Assembly: GCA_031308135.1 (NCBI GenBank)
Contig: JAHLJT010009436.1
Span: forward strand, 158,329,302 to 158,393,301
Direction: 5' to 3'
DNA length: 64,000 bases
Source: Acheta domesticus
Taxonomy: Eukaryota; Arthropoda; Insecta; Orthoptera; Gryllidae
Numbering within the stretch: position 1 is the stretch's first letter; every line of letters begins with the position of its first letter. The notes beneath the pieces are model-generated. The model did not search any database and was not told the DNA's origin. It saw nothing but the letters and a program-made list of their open reading frames with translations. Made by a program: the position numbers and the translations under genes. Below are positions 43,637 to 53,599 of this stretch, one piece after another.

Positions 43637-45768
43637 GGGGGAGAAGGACATCCCTATCTTGCCCATGTTAATTTTATGATTTTTAGGTACACATATCTCA
43701 AAAACTATTTTACTCACAGTGTTGAATTTTTTAATATTTAACATTTAGTTAATAACACATCTTTGTTGATGCAAACCAGCTCAAAAGTCATATCTATACA
43801 ATCATTCATATTTTGCGCCTTCTTCTCTTCTTATTAACAACAAAGGCGTTTTATTGAGAATAAACAAAGTAAATACGGTAGACGTAAACTAATAGTGCAG
43901 ATATGAATTGCAAACAATATCTTGAACTTTTCAAATATCTAAACAAATAATATTTCCCCCTTTTTACATTCCTCCAAGAGTTACGTCCACTTTTTACTTT
44001 CCCGTACACGTACGTATACACGGAGTGATATACGTAGTATAGGGAAAGTTATGTAATGCTGCGCGAAAAAATGGCCAATTTTCGGCGGAAAAAAATTAAT
44101 TGCCGGGCCGTGAAAACGAATAAGTGGATAAAACCAGTTGCTAAATTAAGAAAAAAAAATCCCCTAACATGTGGTGTAGCCACAAACCCTGTTTTCTAGG
44201 TCCTTGATACCGAAAACCCAATTGAAAGGAAAACGTCCGTCTGTCCGTCCGTCCGTCTGTCCGTCTGTGAACACTGCTAGCGCCTAAACCATACTTACGA
44301 TTTCTTCCAAAATGGATATTTCCCGGTCGATCTGATTCTAGTCGAAGCTTGGAGATTTTGAAAAAGATCCTTCAAAATTTGGGGGTACTTTATATAAAGC
44401 CCCCCGGGGATTTTCAACATTTTCTCAAAAACGGCTCCAAATTTTTTCTTTAAATTTCTTGTATGAATTGAGTAAAATACACTTTTTAACATGGCATAGC
44501 TCCGATTTTCACGTCCAGCTCTAAATTTTCGAAAATTGTGAAAGTTTGAATTTTTTTCGGCGTCTTTCTCCAACTACAAAATTGAAGATAGAGACTTTTT
44601 CTTCAAATAAAATTTGTTCTACATATTGAGTTCTTTAATGAAGGTCATGTAAATGTTTTTCAAAATGTTGGTAGTTTTCGTGCAATATTGCGTGCAATAT
44701 GTGCAATTTTAGAAAATTACAAAAACAAGATTTTCTCAATAACGACTCCAAATTTTTTCTTTAAACTTTTGGTAGGGATAGTGGTAAATGTACTCTATCA
44801 GTGACATAAAAGCCATTTTGGTCTATTGGTTTGTTTTTTAAAAAATTACAAAAATGTAAATTTTTTCACATGTTTCTCACGTCGTTAATATTTACATTAC
44901 CGGCGATTTGTTCACATTATTATACTTACGAGTACATGTGCTTTAAATAATGTCAAGTAAAGTTTCTCGAAAACACAACCGTTTTCTGTGAAAAGTAGCT
45001 CAAAATTTCGCATTTTCAGAAATGCTCAAACGCCATTTTCTCATATATGGCTGCAATTTTTTTCTTGAAACTTTTGTAACGGATAGTGCTAATTACACTC
45101 TTTAGTATAGCATAAAGTTTATTTTGAGTTATTTTTTGTTTTTTCAAAAATTATATAAATGTAAATTTTTTGAAAGATCTCTCACATCTTTAATATGCAC
45201 ATTATCCGCAATTTGTAAAGATGATTATATTTGTGAGTGTAAGTGCTTCAAATAACGTCAAATAAAGTATTTTGAAAACTCAAAAATTTTCTGTGAAAAT
45301 GAGCTTCAAATTTCGCATTTTTAGAAGTGCTAAAACGCCATTTTCTCTTAAACGGCACATAATTTTTAAAAGAAAATTGCCATTTACGGCTAGGTTTTTG
45401 TGTTCTTTAATATTCTAAAATTAATATTTCCGTTCTACCAATAGGAAACCGAAAAATTAAGAAAATGACAAAAAAATGTACTTTTGGCGATGATAGATGG
45501 TAGCTGGCAAGAAAGAGTATGTGGCAATTCCGAATAGCTAGCGAAGACCCAAGAAAATAGAAAACTAATACGGGAAAGTCTGTGCCATTCTGTAGCACCA
45601 CTAGTTAAATGCTTTGATTACTGCTTAGTTCAATTAAATCTTACTTTTAGGAACCAAAACCTAGTAAAACATACATAAACTATATATCAGCGTGTTCAGG
45701 AAAAGACAGAATAATATGGCGCAAAATATGAAAAATCAATTTTTTCCGATATTTTCGTCCTTCTCCCC
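43637..45768. mobile_element. TTAA-flanked (piggyBac-like) element, carrying an inserted E1 copy
   Basis: TTAA at 43633-43636 and 45769-45772 brackets ends GGGGGAGAAGGAC (left) and GGGGAGAAGGAC (read inward from the right), inverted repeats of 12 bp. TTAA duplication is the mark of piggyBac-type transposition. Without the inner E1 copy (about 43985-45602) the element is only about 515 bp and non-coding. The unoccupied target exists in E1 copy a, CCATTTTCTTAAAAACGGCT near 11341, which confirms both boundaries. Confidence 0.85.
43985..45602 (+). mobile_element. repeat family E1, copy d, nested
   Basis: Begins TTTTTACTTTCCCGTACACG, includes GGGAAAGTTATGTAATGCTG, the CGTC repeat at 44236-44268 and CGCTAGCGCC-like words. 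Its body has repeated units built on CGGCTCCAAATTTTTTCTTTAAA and TTTCGAAAATT, recurring about every 300 bp (e.g. 44430, 44750, 45050, 45350). It ends GAAAGTCTGTGCCATTCTGTAGCACCA. It is the fullest E1 copy (about 1.6 kb) and encodes no protein over about 95 codons. ACTTTCCCGTA near the start reappears inverted near the end (TACGGGAAAGT), a short subterminal inverted match. Confidence 0.8.
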
Positions 45769-45772
45769 TTAA

Positions 45773-46011
45773 AAACGACTCCAAATTTTTCAAAGAAAAT
45801 TACAATTTGCGAGGATGATTTACTGTTCTTTAATATTATAAAATTAATATTTTCGTTTTACCATAAAGAGGCCAAAAAATTAAGAAAATGTACAAAAATG
45901 TACTTTGGGTTGCGATAGATGGCAGCTGGCGCAAGTGTGTGGCAAGTCCGAATAGTTAACCGAGACCAAAGGAAATAGAAAACTAATAGTCTGTGCCATT
46001 CTGCAGCACCA
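45773..46011 (+). mobile_element. repeat family E1, copy c, right part
   Basis: Continues the copy interrupted at 43633, with AAATTTTTCAAAGAAAATT, TTTACTGTTCTTTAATATT, AAATTAAGAAAATGT, GCGATAGATGGCAGCTGGC, GTCCGAATAG and ACTAATAG..GTCTGTGCCATTCTGCAGCACC. It matches the right ends at 11380-11594 and 45400-45602 block for block. Confidence 0.85.
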
Positions 46012-48049
46012 TTAGTTTGTTTGTGATTCTAATGAATGAAGTAAATATTTTTTATTTCACCTCTGAACGGTATGCATCAAGAAATACATGAGAGCTTTCC
46101 ATATGGCTGGTTATTAAACTGGTTGAAATAAATTCAGCATGACGTAATACAAGCTACGCCTTAGAGGCACTTGAAGCATGCAACCAACGAAACATTTTTG
46201 CCCTGCATACGAGGAAGAAAACGAAACATCTCCCTCCGACTAATTACTTCGTTTTTTTTTTCTCTGTACTTTTCGGGTATCAGAAGGCGGTGGTGACTGT
46301 CAGGACACGTCCTCTCAGTGTATAATATTGGTGGCGGCTTCGAAGATTTTCCTTTCCTTCGTGCTCGTGTCGCTGAGCATAATTTTGGGCGCGGATGTGA
46401 TGTGTCGCTTGCAAGAGGACCTGATCCCTTCTTTCCTGCCTCACTCATCACATCCGCTTTCATCTTTCAAAAAGTTGCAGAATTGAATCCTTTCATACTT
46501 CGCTTCTAGTGGCCTTTTCAACTGTCGGGTGCTCGAAACGCGTAGTGAAAAGGAGAGGCCGGGAGGCTCGTCTGGATGAAAAGAGGAGAATGTCGATGTG
46601 ACGGTAAACGAAAATCGTCAGAACTACGTGAAATATCTTGCCACGTCATTTTGATTTTTCAAGTTTCGTAGCTCAGCAGAAGATGCGCGACAGGACGTCA
46701 GTGATAAGATGTTCCTTTCCGCGCATGATTGCAAGTTTTGTTAGGCTGTCTAATCTCCCCCTTAACGCGAAATCAATATTGAACCGATCCACAAAAAATG
46801 GAATATGATGAAAGAAATGACGTGAGGTAATAAAATAATGATCCGTGAAGCTTGTAAGGAACCTTCCTAGGAAAAAAGGATCGTCTTAATTAATTTTAGT
46901 TCTCACTGCGCATATTTTCTGATTCTTTCTTTCAAAACTTTCTGAAAGCCTGCACATTTATGAAAATGTTAGTTTTTGATGCATATTGTGGTCTTCAACG
47001 TGTATAGTTCGCAATATTCAAATATTAGTCAACTTTTGTACGCGATGCATGGTCTCTGTGTTTGAGACTACTGTTCTGCTTTTCTGGCTCGCCATTTCAT
47101 GGAAAACGTTCTTTCATCTCCGTTTTACTTCTTTGCACCTAAATATACAGACCGTGCACACCATTTATTTGCACGTGTGGGTAAAAGCCTTCTGCGAATC
47201 AAAGCATTTTGTTTGGCTCAGAGAACTTCCTTGATTTCAAGAGACAGGACGAGACGAAACGATATTTCGTTTTGCCGTTGAACAATATGTAGAGAAAATT
47301 CCTAGCACATCGTAAAGATATTAAGACTATGCGACGACAAAAAATTGTTCTGTCAATTCAATAAAGAATAGGAAAAGATGAATAGTAAATTTGTTCACGT
47401 TGTTTTATTACTTACATATTCCATTGATTATAAAACGTCAATATGGAAGTTCAAGAACGAATAATCAAAGTTTTCGACTAAAGAATGTTGTGCTTTTATG
47501 AAAGTCACATAGCACGAAGTCTCGTATATTGCTATAGATCTGTAATGTTTAAAAAATGTAGTAAGGCAAACTGTTTTAATAGATGAATATAGAACGCATA
47601 AATAATCAAGCGCTCTTGTAAATGTACATTTTGCACATGTGTTAATTTATTTGCTCGTGCTGCCACGACATACAACCGTGATTCTATCGCAGTTAAATTC
47701 ACTAAAATAACTGTTACACTTTTCGTGGTTGTAAAAATGCTTATTTAATGTTCAACAAATTATAAAATAGTGAATCTCGGCTTATTTTGAGAATGTGTTG
47801 GTTTTAACAGTTTTAAGGTGCTGATTGAGAATTTTGCGAACAAAGAACTGAAACTGGACCAAATAATTGCAGAAACGGTCTACAATTTAGAAATAGACAT
47901 TCACTCACTATTTTCCCGAGTTTATCATGTGCTGTATTGTAGTGTGTAACTTAAAGGTATTTTTAATAAGCATTTTTGATTGCCAAAATTCGTTACATTA
48001 AATAAGAAAAACATCTAATGGATGCATTTCCTAAATGGCTACTGGATGT
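46012..48049. other. gene-free or intronic AT-rich stretch
   Basis: Apart from the tentative exon at 46284 I see nothing. The frames at 46986-47234 and 47099-47281 (+) have no recognisable domain. Confidence 0.4.
46284..46486 (+). other. possible downstream exon of the 41332 gene
   Basis: A strong pyrimidine tract (GTTTTTTTTTTCTCTGTAC, then TTTTCGGGTATCAG) gives an acceptor at 46282-46283. In the phase set by the donor at 41428, the frame stays open for 66 codons: a Cys-containing start (EGGGDCQDTSSQC), then a hydrophobic stretch (IFLSFVLVSLSIILG) and a stop at 46484. No family is recognised and no donor is clear. It could be a chance open frame behind a T-rich tract. Confidence 0.15.
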
Positions 48050-48245
48050 GCCAGAGCGTGTTCCCGGGGCAACACCTTGGCGAGGAGGAGGGGGTGTTGG
48101 CGTGGCCCTGGGATGTTGTGATTGGCCCGCGGGTGATTAACGGAGCAGCCCCGGGCAGCGCTGTTCGCGGGCTGAGGCATCACACGCGTCAACACGGAGC
48201 ATCAGCCCCCGGCGCCCCCCCCCCCCGCCCGCTGCCCCTTAACGA
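48050..48245. other. CpG-rich patch
   Basis: GC-rich DNA with a C12-type run near 48217. The frame at 48022-48258 (+) is composition-driven. Confidence 0.45.
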
Positions 48246-49045
48246 TCAACATAATTAGATTCTAGCAACGATAGTATTCTCTTCATTTAATTTGCTAAGG
48301 GGATGAAGGTTTCGTACGATTTATAAGACGCCTTCCACCCCTTAAATGCGCTTCTTCTGTTTTGTGAATCGATCCCATGATGCACTTCAAATAATTTAAT
48401 AAGAAAAGCTAGAATTTTTATTATTACGAAAGACATAATTTAGCACTATAACCCGCAAAGTTTGTATGTTTTGTAACCTCACTCCTCTTGCTCTCCTCTT
48501 GTCTGCTCACTTGCAGCAGTTATCTAGCTTTTGCATTTGTTTATTGTGCGGAATATGCGATGGTTAATACGGACCAGATCCTCCAGAAAGGGGGAGAGAC
48601 AGACCTAAATATTATTTCTTCTGTAACGAATAATTCAAGATACTGTCCATTGGGTTGTAGAGGATAACCGACACCCGTTGAAACTAAACAATAAAGGAAA
48701 CGTTTCTGAAATATTCTGTTAAGATTCTGGGGGTCCGTAACAGTACCCGACGGTGAGAAGAATTAATGTAAATTTGTCAGCAGAATCCCACAATGCCATC
48801 CTTCCCGAAATGTCATATATATGGGTGTAATGAGTTCATGCCACAGAGAAAGCAGGGAGTTTTTTTTCATTTCAATTTATTTTTGTTTGAATTTACATCG
48901 TTCAACCTTTCGGCTCTACAGATGATTGGTGACTTATACTAACCTTAAAAAGTTCGAGTGGGGAAACTCATTGAGTACAGTCAGAATATCACTAGAGATG
49001 ATATTAATTGCTGAAGTTATTTACTTCTATTCAAAAGTGGAGAAG
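48246..49045. other. gene-free AT-rich stretch
   Basis: I see nothing; T9 run at 48860. Confidence 0.4.
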
Positions 49046-49049
49046 CAGT

Positions 49050-49560
49050 TTAAGAATGGATGAAGGGGTTATCTGTTTCTTTTATTCTCAGGAAGGGGGT
49101 GTTATCTATGCCGAGGGTGAAAAAGGATGGCCCGGTTATGTTGTGTGGAAGAAGAAATTGTGGGATACGTGAATAGTTTGCTCTTTTTAGGTTGAAATCT
49201 GAATGCAGCGTTGAGTTTCTGACAAACCATGGGGCTTTGGTTGCAATGCGGAGGATTCTGTTTTGGAAGACGTGAATGTTTTTTATGTGGAATGCTACTG
49301 AATGACACCAGATCGGGCATGCGTAAAGAAGGAGTGGTCAGAGAATTGATTTGTGTAGGAGAACTGTGTTTTTGTGGCTGAGATTACTTTTACGGTTTAT
49401 AATGGGTCGGCGTTGATGAAGTTTCTGATGGGGTTGCTTCAATTTGGGTTCTATATGTTTCCAGGTTAGTTTTGAGTCTAAATAGAGGCCGAGGTATTTG
49501 ACAGATGAATTTAATGGGGACCAGGGAATGGGAGAGTTCTTTAGCAGGAGTGAACGAGGA
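49050..49560 (-). pseudogene. Jockey-like LINE reverse transcriptase relic
   Basis: On the minus strand the order is SPIPWSPLNSSVKYLGLYLD with SKLTWKHI (49540-49440), then INRKSNLSHKNTVLLHKSIL (49400-49340). After a frame change, YACPIWCHSVAFHIKNIHVF, QNRILRIATKAPWFVRN and FTLGIDNTPFLRIK follow (49330-49070). These are the post-catalytic RT segments (YLGxxLDxxLTW; ACPIW; QNxxLRxxxxAPWxxxN) of the same family as the relic at 6374-7010. The catalytic domain is missing, cut off near 49560 by unrelated DNA. Dead fragment. Confidence 0.85.
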
Positions 49561-49620
49561 TGGTAGGGAGTTTTTGCACGGCGAAGTATTATAGCAATCG
49601 TCAGCACTATCGATTTTCTA

Positions 49621-49670
49621 CGCACGCGCAGTTCCAGTTGCACATCACTTTTGTGCATCTGCGCGTGCGC
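49621..49670. repeat. nested inverted repeat hairpin
   Basis: Outer arms GCACGCGCAG (49622-49631) and CTGCGCGTGC (49659-49668) enclose a second pair, TGCACA and TGTGCA. It sits at the 5' truncation edge of the LINE relic. Probably part of an unidentified small repeat. Confidence 0.65.
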
Positions 49671-49799
49671 AAAAGGTCGGGTTTTCAGCCGACCGCTGTA
49701 CGTTTTGCCGTGCAACAATCTCCTCGTCATTATTTCATTATCGAAACATTGGTGAGCGTGTGTATTGCAGAATAGAAAGCATACTAATACTTTTTTTCT

Positions 49800-49995
49800 T
49801 CATCGAATGTGACTGTGCCGAGGGAGCGCTGGCGTCGCGGCAGGGCTGCGGGGGCGGGGGCGGCAATCAGGGCGCGCGCGTCAAAGGCGCTAACGAGGCC
49901 CCGCGCCCCGCCCCCGCCTCCGCCCCCGCCCCCGTCCCCACGCCGTGGGAGGGCGAGGGGCGGGCGGGCGCGCCTGTCGCGGCACAGGCCGACCA
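49800..49995. other. CpG-rich patch
   Basis: GGCGGGGGCGGC and CCCCGCCCCCGCCTCCGCC tracts. Open on both strands over the same DNA. No promoter element is convincing. Confidence 0.45.
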
Positions 49996-50117
49996 CTTTT
50001 CCATTCGCGACGCTAAGAAGACGAGAATTCAACGCTTTAACTTGCATACAACTTTTGCTTAAATGATTCCAAACAACTATATGCTTTAGCTTAAATGATT
50101 CCATATAACTACATAAA

Positions 50118-50290
50118 CAAGACTGGAAAAAAATTTAGAAAGAATAGAGCATAATAGGGAACCTAAACAAGTGTTGCAGTACAAGCCAACAGGAAGGAAT
50201 GTGGGAAGACCATGCAGAAGATGGTTTGGTGTGTGAAGACGGAACTGGCAGCCCCCTAAGCCTACAAGTTCAGAAGATGAAGAACTTGCA
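50118..50290 (+). pseudogene. LINE reverse-transcriptase C-terminal tail
   Basis: One frame reads LERIEHNREPKQVLQYKPTG and then RNVGRPCRRW, matching the conserved tail RIxxxRxPKxxLxYxPxGRRxVGRPxxRW of many arthropod LINE polyproteins. A stop follows a few codons later, then residual frame (EDEELAYRNQ). Everything upstream is missing. The P-like element at 50368 is inserted just downstream, so this LINE remnant may be the older insertion. Confidence 0.7.
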
Positions 50291-50359
50291 TACAGAAATC
50301 AGGTGACCCACAGGTGTCTAAGAGTGGGTGTGTTCGTCCGTTACTCCCTGTTAGACGTC

Positions 50360-50367
50360 TTCCAAAC
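50360..50367. repeat. target-site duplication, left
   Basis: TTCCAAAC, repeated exactly at 52636-52643 on the other side of the P-like element. An exact 8-bp duplication is what P-element transposition makes. Confidence 0.9.
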
Positions 50368-50505
50368 CAAGGTCCATATACAAGGGTCTGTCAAGTTGCG
50401 ATCCTAAATGTGTCCGTTCTGCGCATCTGACGTCACACGCCCCGCACTCCCCGTCTTGACTGCGACTTGTAATGGTGGATAAAGTGAAGTGTGTAAGAAG
50501 AAATA

Positions 50506-50665
50506 ATGGTTTACTGTTCGGTTTTTGGCTGTAACAGCCATTCTGAGCGTTCCAACATAAAGAAGGAATCTAAAATTCATCTCTTCAGATTTCCTTCTGA
50601 TAAAGCAGTTCAAAGGAAATGGCAACATCTATGCCGCCGAGGAGACAAGATGAATTTGAAAACAG
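50506..50665 (+). pseudogene. P-like transposase exon 1, N-terminal half of THAP finger
   Basis: Starts MVYCSVFGCNSHSE: Met then the CxxxxC pair that opens the C2CH THAP zinc finger. It continues with IHLFRFPSDKAVQRKWQHLC, the FPxD..xRxxW block conserved in THAP domains. It ends at a GTTAGT donor (50666) in phase 1. THAP domains bind DNA; in P-type transposases they recognise sites near the element ends. An in-frame ATG is lacking upstream within the element except at 50473, which is followed by a stop. Confidence 0.88.
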
Positions 50666-50777
50666 GTTAGTTTTATCACCCACAAAGTATATTAACATCA
50701 TTATTTGTATGTAACATGAAGAACGTCTGTGTAAAAAATGGTTGGCCACCTCTGTTATTTTATTTTTGTATTTACAG

Positions 50778-50959
50778 CGGCAATATGCTCTCTATTTCGT
50801 GGATACCGACTACGAAAATCTGATGCAGCATAAAGTTATGGGCAGCAGACTATTGCTTAGAAAAGATGCACTTCCCTCAGTAAACCTCCCTAAGACGTCA
50901 GAAAAAAAGTTAACGGATCGAACTGTTAGAACACTCAAACGTCAACAGAAAACAACTAG
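50778..50959 (+). pseudogene. P-like transposase exon 2, end of THAP finger, 2-base deletion
   Basis: After the acceptor TTTACAG, the phase from exon 1 reads ..AICSL, the start of the conserved ICSxHF end of a THAP finger. Then the frame breaks: two bases are missing at 50794/50795, exactly where the zinc-binding His codon is expected. Downstream, the shifted frame reads FVDTDYENLMQ and LLLRKDALPSVNLP, a linker with the ..L+.dAvPt.. block seen after THAP domains. It ends at an AG|GTAC donor with a phase that suits exon 3 only if the two bases are counted. The deletion removes the finger's last ligand and frames the rest out. Confidence 0.88.
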
Positions 50960-51087
50960 GTACAAACAAATATTTGTTGTTATTTATTCAACATTAAATG
51001 TTCAGTACCATAGAATACTGTAGTTTGTTAAGGTTATGGTTTATTACAACTGTAGTTTGCTAATGATTGTAATGTTTCAATTTTTAG

Positions 51088-51460
51088 TCAAAATGTAAAT
51101 GAAGAATTTATGGAGGAAGATAATGAGATTGAGGATGAAATTGTTTCTACTTTTGAAGGTGCTACTGCTGGAGAATGTATTCAATGTTGTAGACAATCAC
51201 ATGAGATTGTGATATTAAAAGAAGAAATGAAAAGTTTTAAAGAAGAAATATTGCATCTAAAACAAAAAGTTGATGTGTATGATAGTATATTAAATTCTCA
51301 ATTCACACCTGGTCAAGTTATGAGGCTCTTAAATCCAAACAAAGTGATGCATTGGAGAATGGAAGATATTTCTTCAGCAATAACATTAAAAAGTATTAGT
51401 TCAAAGTGTTACACATTTTTAAGACAAGTCAAATTCAAGTTCAAATTCTTTCCTATCTAG
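51088..51460 (+). pseudogene. P-like transposase exon 3, coiled coil and transposase N-part
   Basis: Follows a TTTCAATTTTTAG acceptor. An acidic stretch (EEDNEIEDEIVS) precedes a coiled-coil-like segment (IVILKEEMKSFKEEILHLKQ) and then LLNPNKVMHW, EDISSAITLKSISSKCYTFL, which matches the W..ediskAl.LrsiS.kaY.yLR segment that opens the transposase region of P-element and THAP9 proteins. After about 51425 the homology stops and a stop codon comes at 51458, marking the internal deletion. The frame from ATG 51110 is a product of the exon and not an independent start. Confidence 0.88.
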
Positions 51461-51524
51461 TGTAATTATAATGAATAATATTTTTGGAAATTTTCATCAC
51501 AATCGTGTATGTTGAGATGACAAA

Positions 51525-51695
51525 ATAATAGTAAAAGTTTGTAATTTAATTAAAAATACTTTGCACAATGAATTACCTGATAATGTTATTAAAACTTTTG
51601 TTAAAATTAGAACGTATGCTAGATTGTATAGTTTAAATCAACAGGTTTCTAATTACAATCGGAAAAAGAAAATTAAGAAATTTGTAAAGAAATGA
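51525..51695 (+). pseudogene. P-like transposase C-terminal fragment
   Basis: An open frame without ATG reads VCNLIKNTLHNELPDNVIKT, then FVKIRTYARLYSLNQ and a lysine-rich end (KKKIKKFVKK) with stop at 51693. The F(V/L)KxRxxxRLxxLN pattern fits the extreme C-terminus of P/THAP9-type transposases. AATAAA follows at 51703-51708. It is separated from exon 3 only by about 65 bp of unalignable DNA, so the whole catalytic part was lost. Confidence 0.7.
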
Positions 51696-51702
51696 GCTTT
51701 AA

Positions 51703-51708
51703 AATAAA
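51703..51708 (+). promoter_or_regulatory. poly(A) signal of the P-like transposase gene
   Basis: AATAAA eight bases after the stop of the C-terminal fragment, followed by a T-rich stretch. Confidence 0.6.
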
Positions 51709-52635
51709 GTAATTTTTTGAAAATAATTTTTTTATTGGTGATACCTTGTTGCTCTTGTAAAAAAGAGTGGTGACTTTTGTGTCAGTTCTAAATATTGTAA
51801 AATATTAAATAGTTTTAACACAGTTGTATGACTCATTGAAATTCATGTAGAGGTGAGTGTGTTAACTATAGACAAGATTTTCCAGCATTATCAAGAGCTT
51901 CATGCACACATGCACTATTATATACCCAAACATGCATGATGCAGGGTAAAAAAATGACAAAACATGCACAATGAAATTTCAGTTTAGTAGTTTTATTGTG
52001 TTTTGCGTTTTATTTCGTTATAATTTTATTTTGTAACGAGAACAATTAATAATTTTTCAAAATGTTACTCTGTCAAGTCCATCCTTTAATTGGAAACAAA
52101 CCTTTTTAAATGCAGAAAATGCATTCTAAGTTAAAAATTGTAATGGAGTACATTTCAAAGATGAAATCTGAGCCAGTGTTAAGTCAAATAATGCATTTTC
52201 TAATTTTTCTCTTTTTTCTTACATCTTGGAAACATTTGGATTAAACATCAGGATTTGAATTAAACTCTTCATTTAATTTCTCCTTAGCAGGTACACTAGC
52301 CACATTAGCACATCTCCAAACACTGATTTCAAAGAAATTTAATGTCTCCAACTATTTTTAGTGACTCCTCTAGAGGAAAACCTCTTTTTTTTAATATCTG
52401 AATTGCTGAGGGTTACAAATTTTAATACAACAATAAGCAAAGACTGTATACCGTCAGGATTAAGAAAAATACGCTATTTATTCATAATATGCGTGAAATT
52501 TGTGCCGTGCAGTATGTTTGAATTTTAGTTTTTATTTCATGGTCTTGCGCACGGCGCGCTACTTCGTCGAGGGGCGTGTGACGCCACGCGCGAATTCGTG
52601 CATGCGCGTTGACAGACCCTTGTATATGGACCTTG

Positions 52636-52643
52636 TTCCAAAC
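52636..52643. repeat. target-site duplication, right
   Basis: TTCCAAAC, the exact copy of 50360-50367. Confidence 0.9.
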
Positions 52644-53595
52644 TATTCTGAGTCCGGTAGACCATTCCGAAGTGAGGTGACATTCAACGCATCAATCTTA
52701 AGTAGTAGGTAACTGATATTTTATCTCGGTTCTCTTATATAATTGTGAGGCAATTTTCAAAAAATCTTCTTTTCGAGTGGAATTAAACAACCAAAACGTG
52801 TTGGGAGAGTACGTCGCACACACAGGAGCTCTTTCTATTCCTCCCAACAAGACAAATCGATAGGATTCATTTTTAGCCAGATCCTTATAGAATATTCTAG
52901 AAAAAACCTAGGAAAACACGTTTTCTGGGAAGTAACAAGACGTCTATAGAAGAGAAAAGCTATGAACTGTACTTTCCGACGCTTTGTTTCATTAGATTGT
53001 GGAAACAAATATAAAACTATTCGACTTCCACCCTTTGGAGTTGTGTGTACGGTTTGTTAGATACCCTGTAACGTGGTAAAGATCTAAAAATTATTAAACG
53101 GTTTTCTTACTGAAAACTGGAAATATTGAATAAAGGTATTCCAGCTATTGAGCGTACCAGCTACATTCTCATTGTCACGGCTTACGACACAGCTGACTTC
53201 GTGCAACAGGAAGGCTTCATTGGTTTTCCATTCAGTGAATGAACTGATGAAAATCAGCGGTTATCATTTCTTGAACAGTGAATTTTTTTAAAGTTTGTTT
53301 TATCACTTCCACACATTCAGAAGAAACATTAATGTTCTGGATCACTTTGCTACATTAAACTAAACTCCATTAAACTAAAATGTTATTATTATATATTACT
53401 CCATTAAACTAAAATATTTATCAAACTTCTACATGAGTGTCATAGCTATAGAAACGGTCATCCAAATTAAAATATGTGTTATTCAGGTTTTGACTCCAAC
53501 AACAGTCACGTGGCGTAATGACTGTTTTAGTATAATGTCACACAAGTCACAATTTCGTGAGACTCTCTCATGCTGCCAAAACAAACATCATCCAA
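52644..53595. other. gene-free stretch
   Basis: AT-rich DNA. A small duplication of CCATTAAACTAAAAT occurs at 53367-53415. The frame at 53433-53720 (+) has no recognisable domain. Confidence 0.4.
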
Positions 53596-53599
53596 TTTT

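Larger units (their letters stand above)
50368..52635 (+). mobile_element. P-element-like DNA transposon, internally deleted
   Basis: Perfect 27-bp terminal inverted repeats (50368-50394 and 52609-52635; starting CAAGGTCCATATACAAGG) and an exact 8-bp target duplication define a 2268-bp element. It carries a THAP exon, a second THAP exon, a third exon with a P-transposase-type segment, and a C-terminal fragment with AATAAA at 51703-51708. The catalytic core and GTP-binding region between 51425 and 51525 are absent, so it is a deletion derivative that would need an autonomous partner. The remaining 900 bp before the right end is AT-rich and non-coding. Identical inverted repeats argue for fairly recent mobility. 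Confidence 0.92.

Noticed and set aside
51110..51460. Independent gene starting at ATG 51110
   Set aside because: The frame continues upstream to a splice acceptor at 51086-51087 and is exon 3 of the P-like transposase relic.
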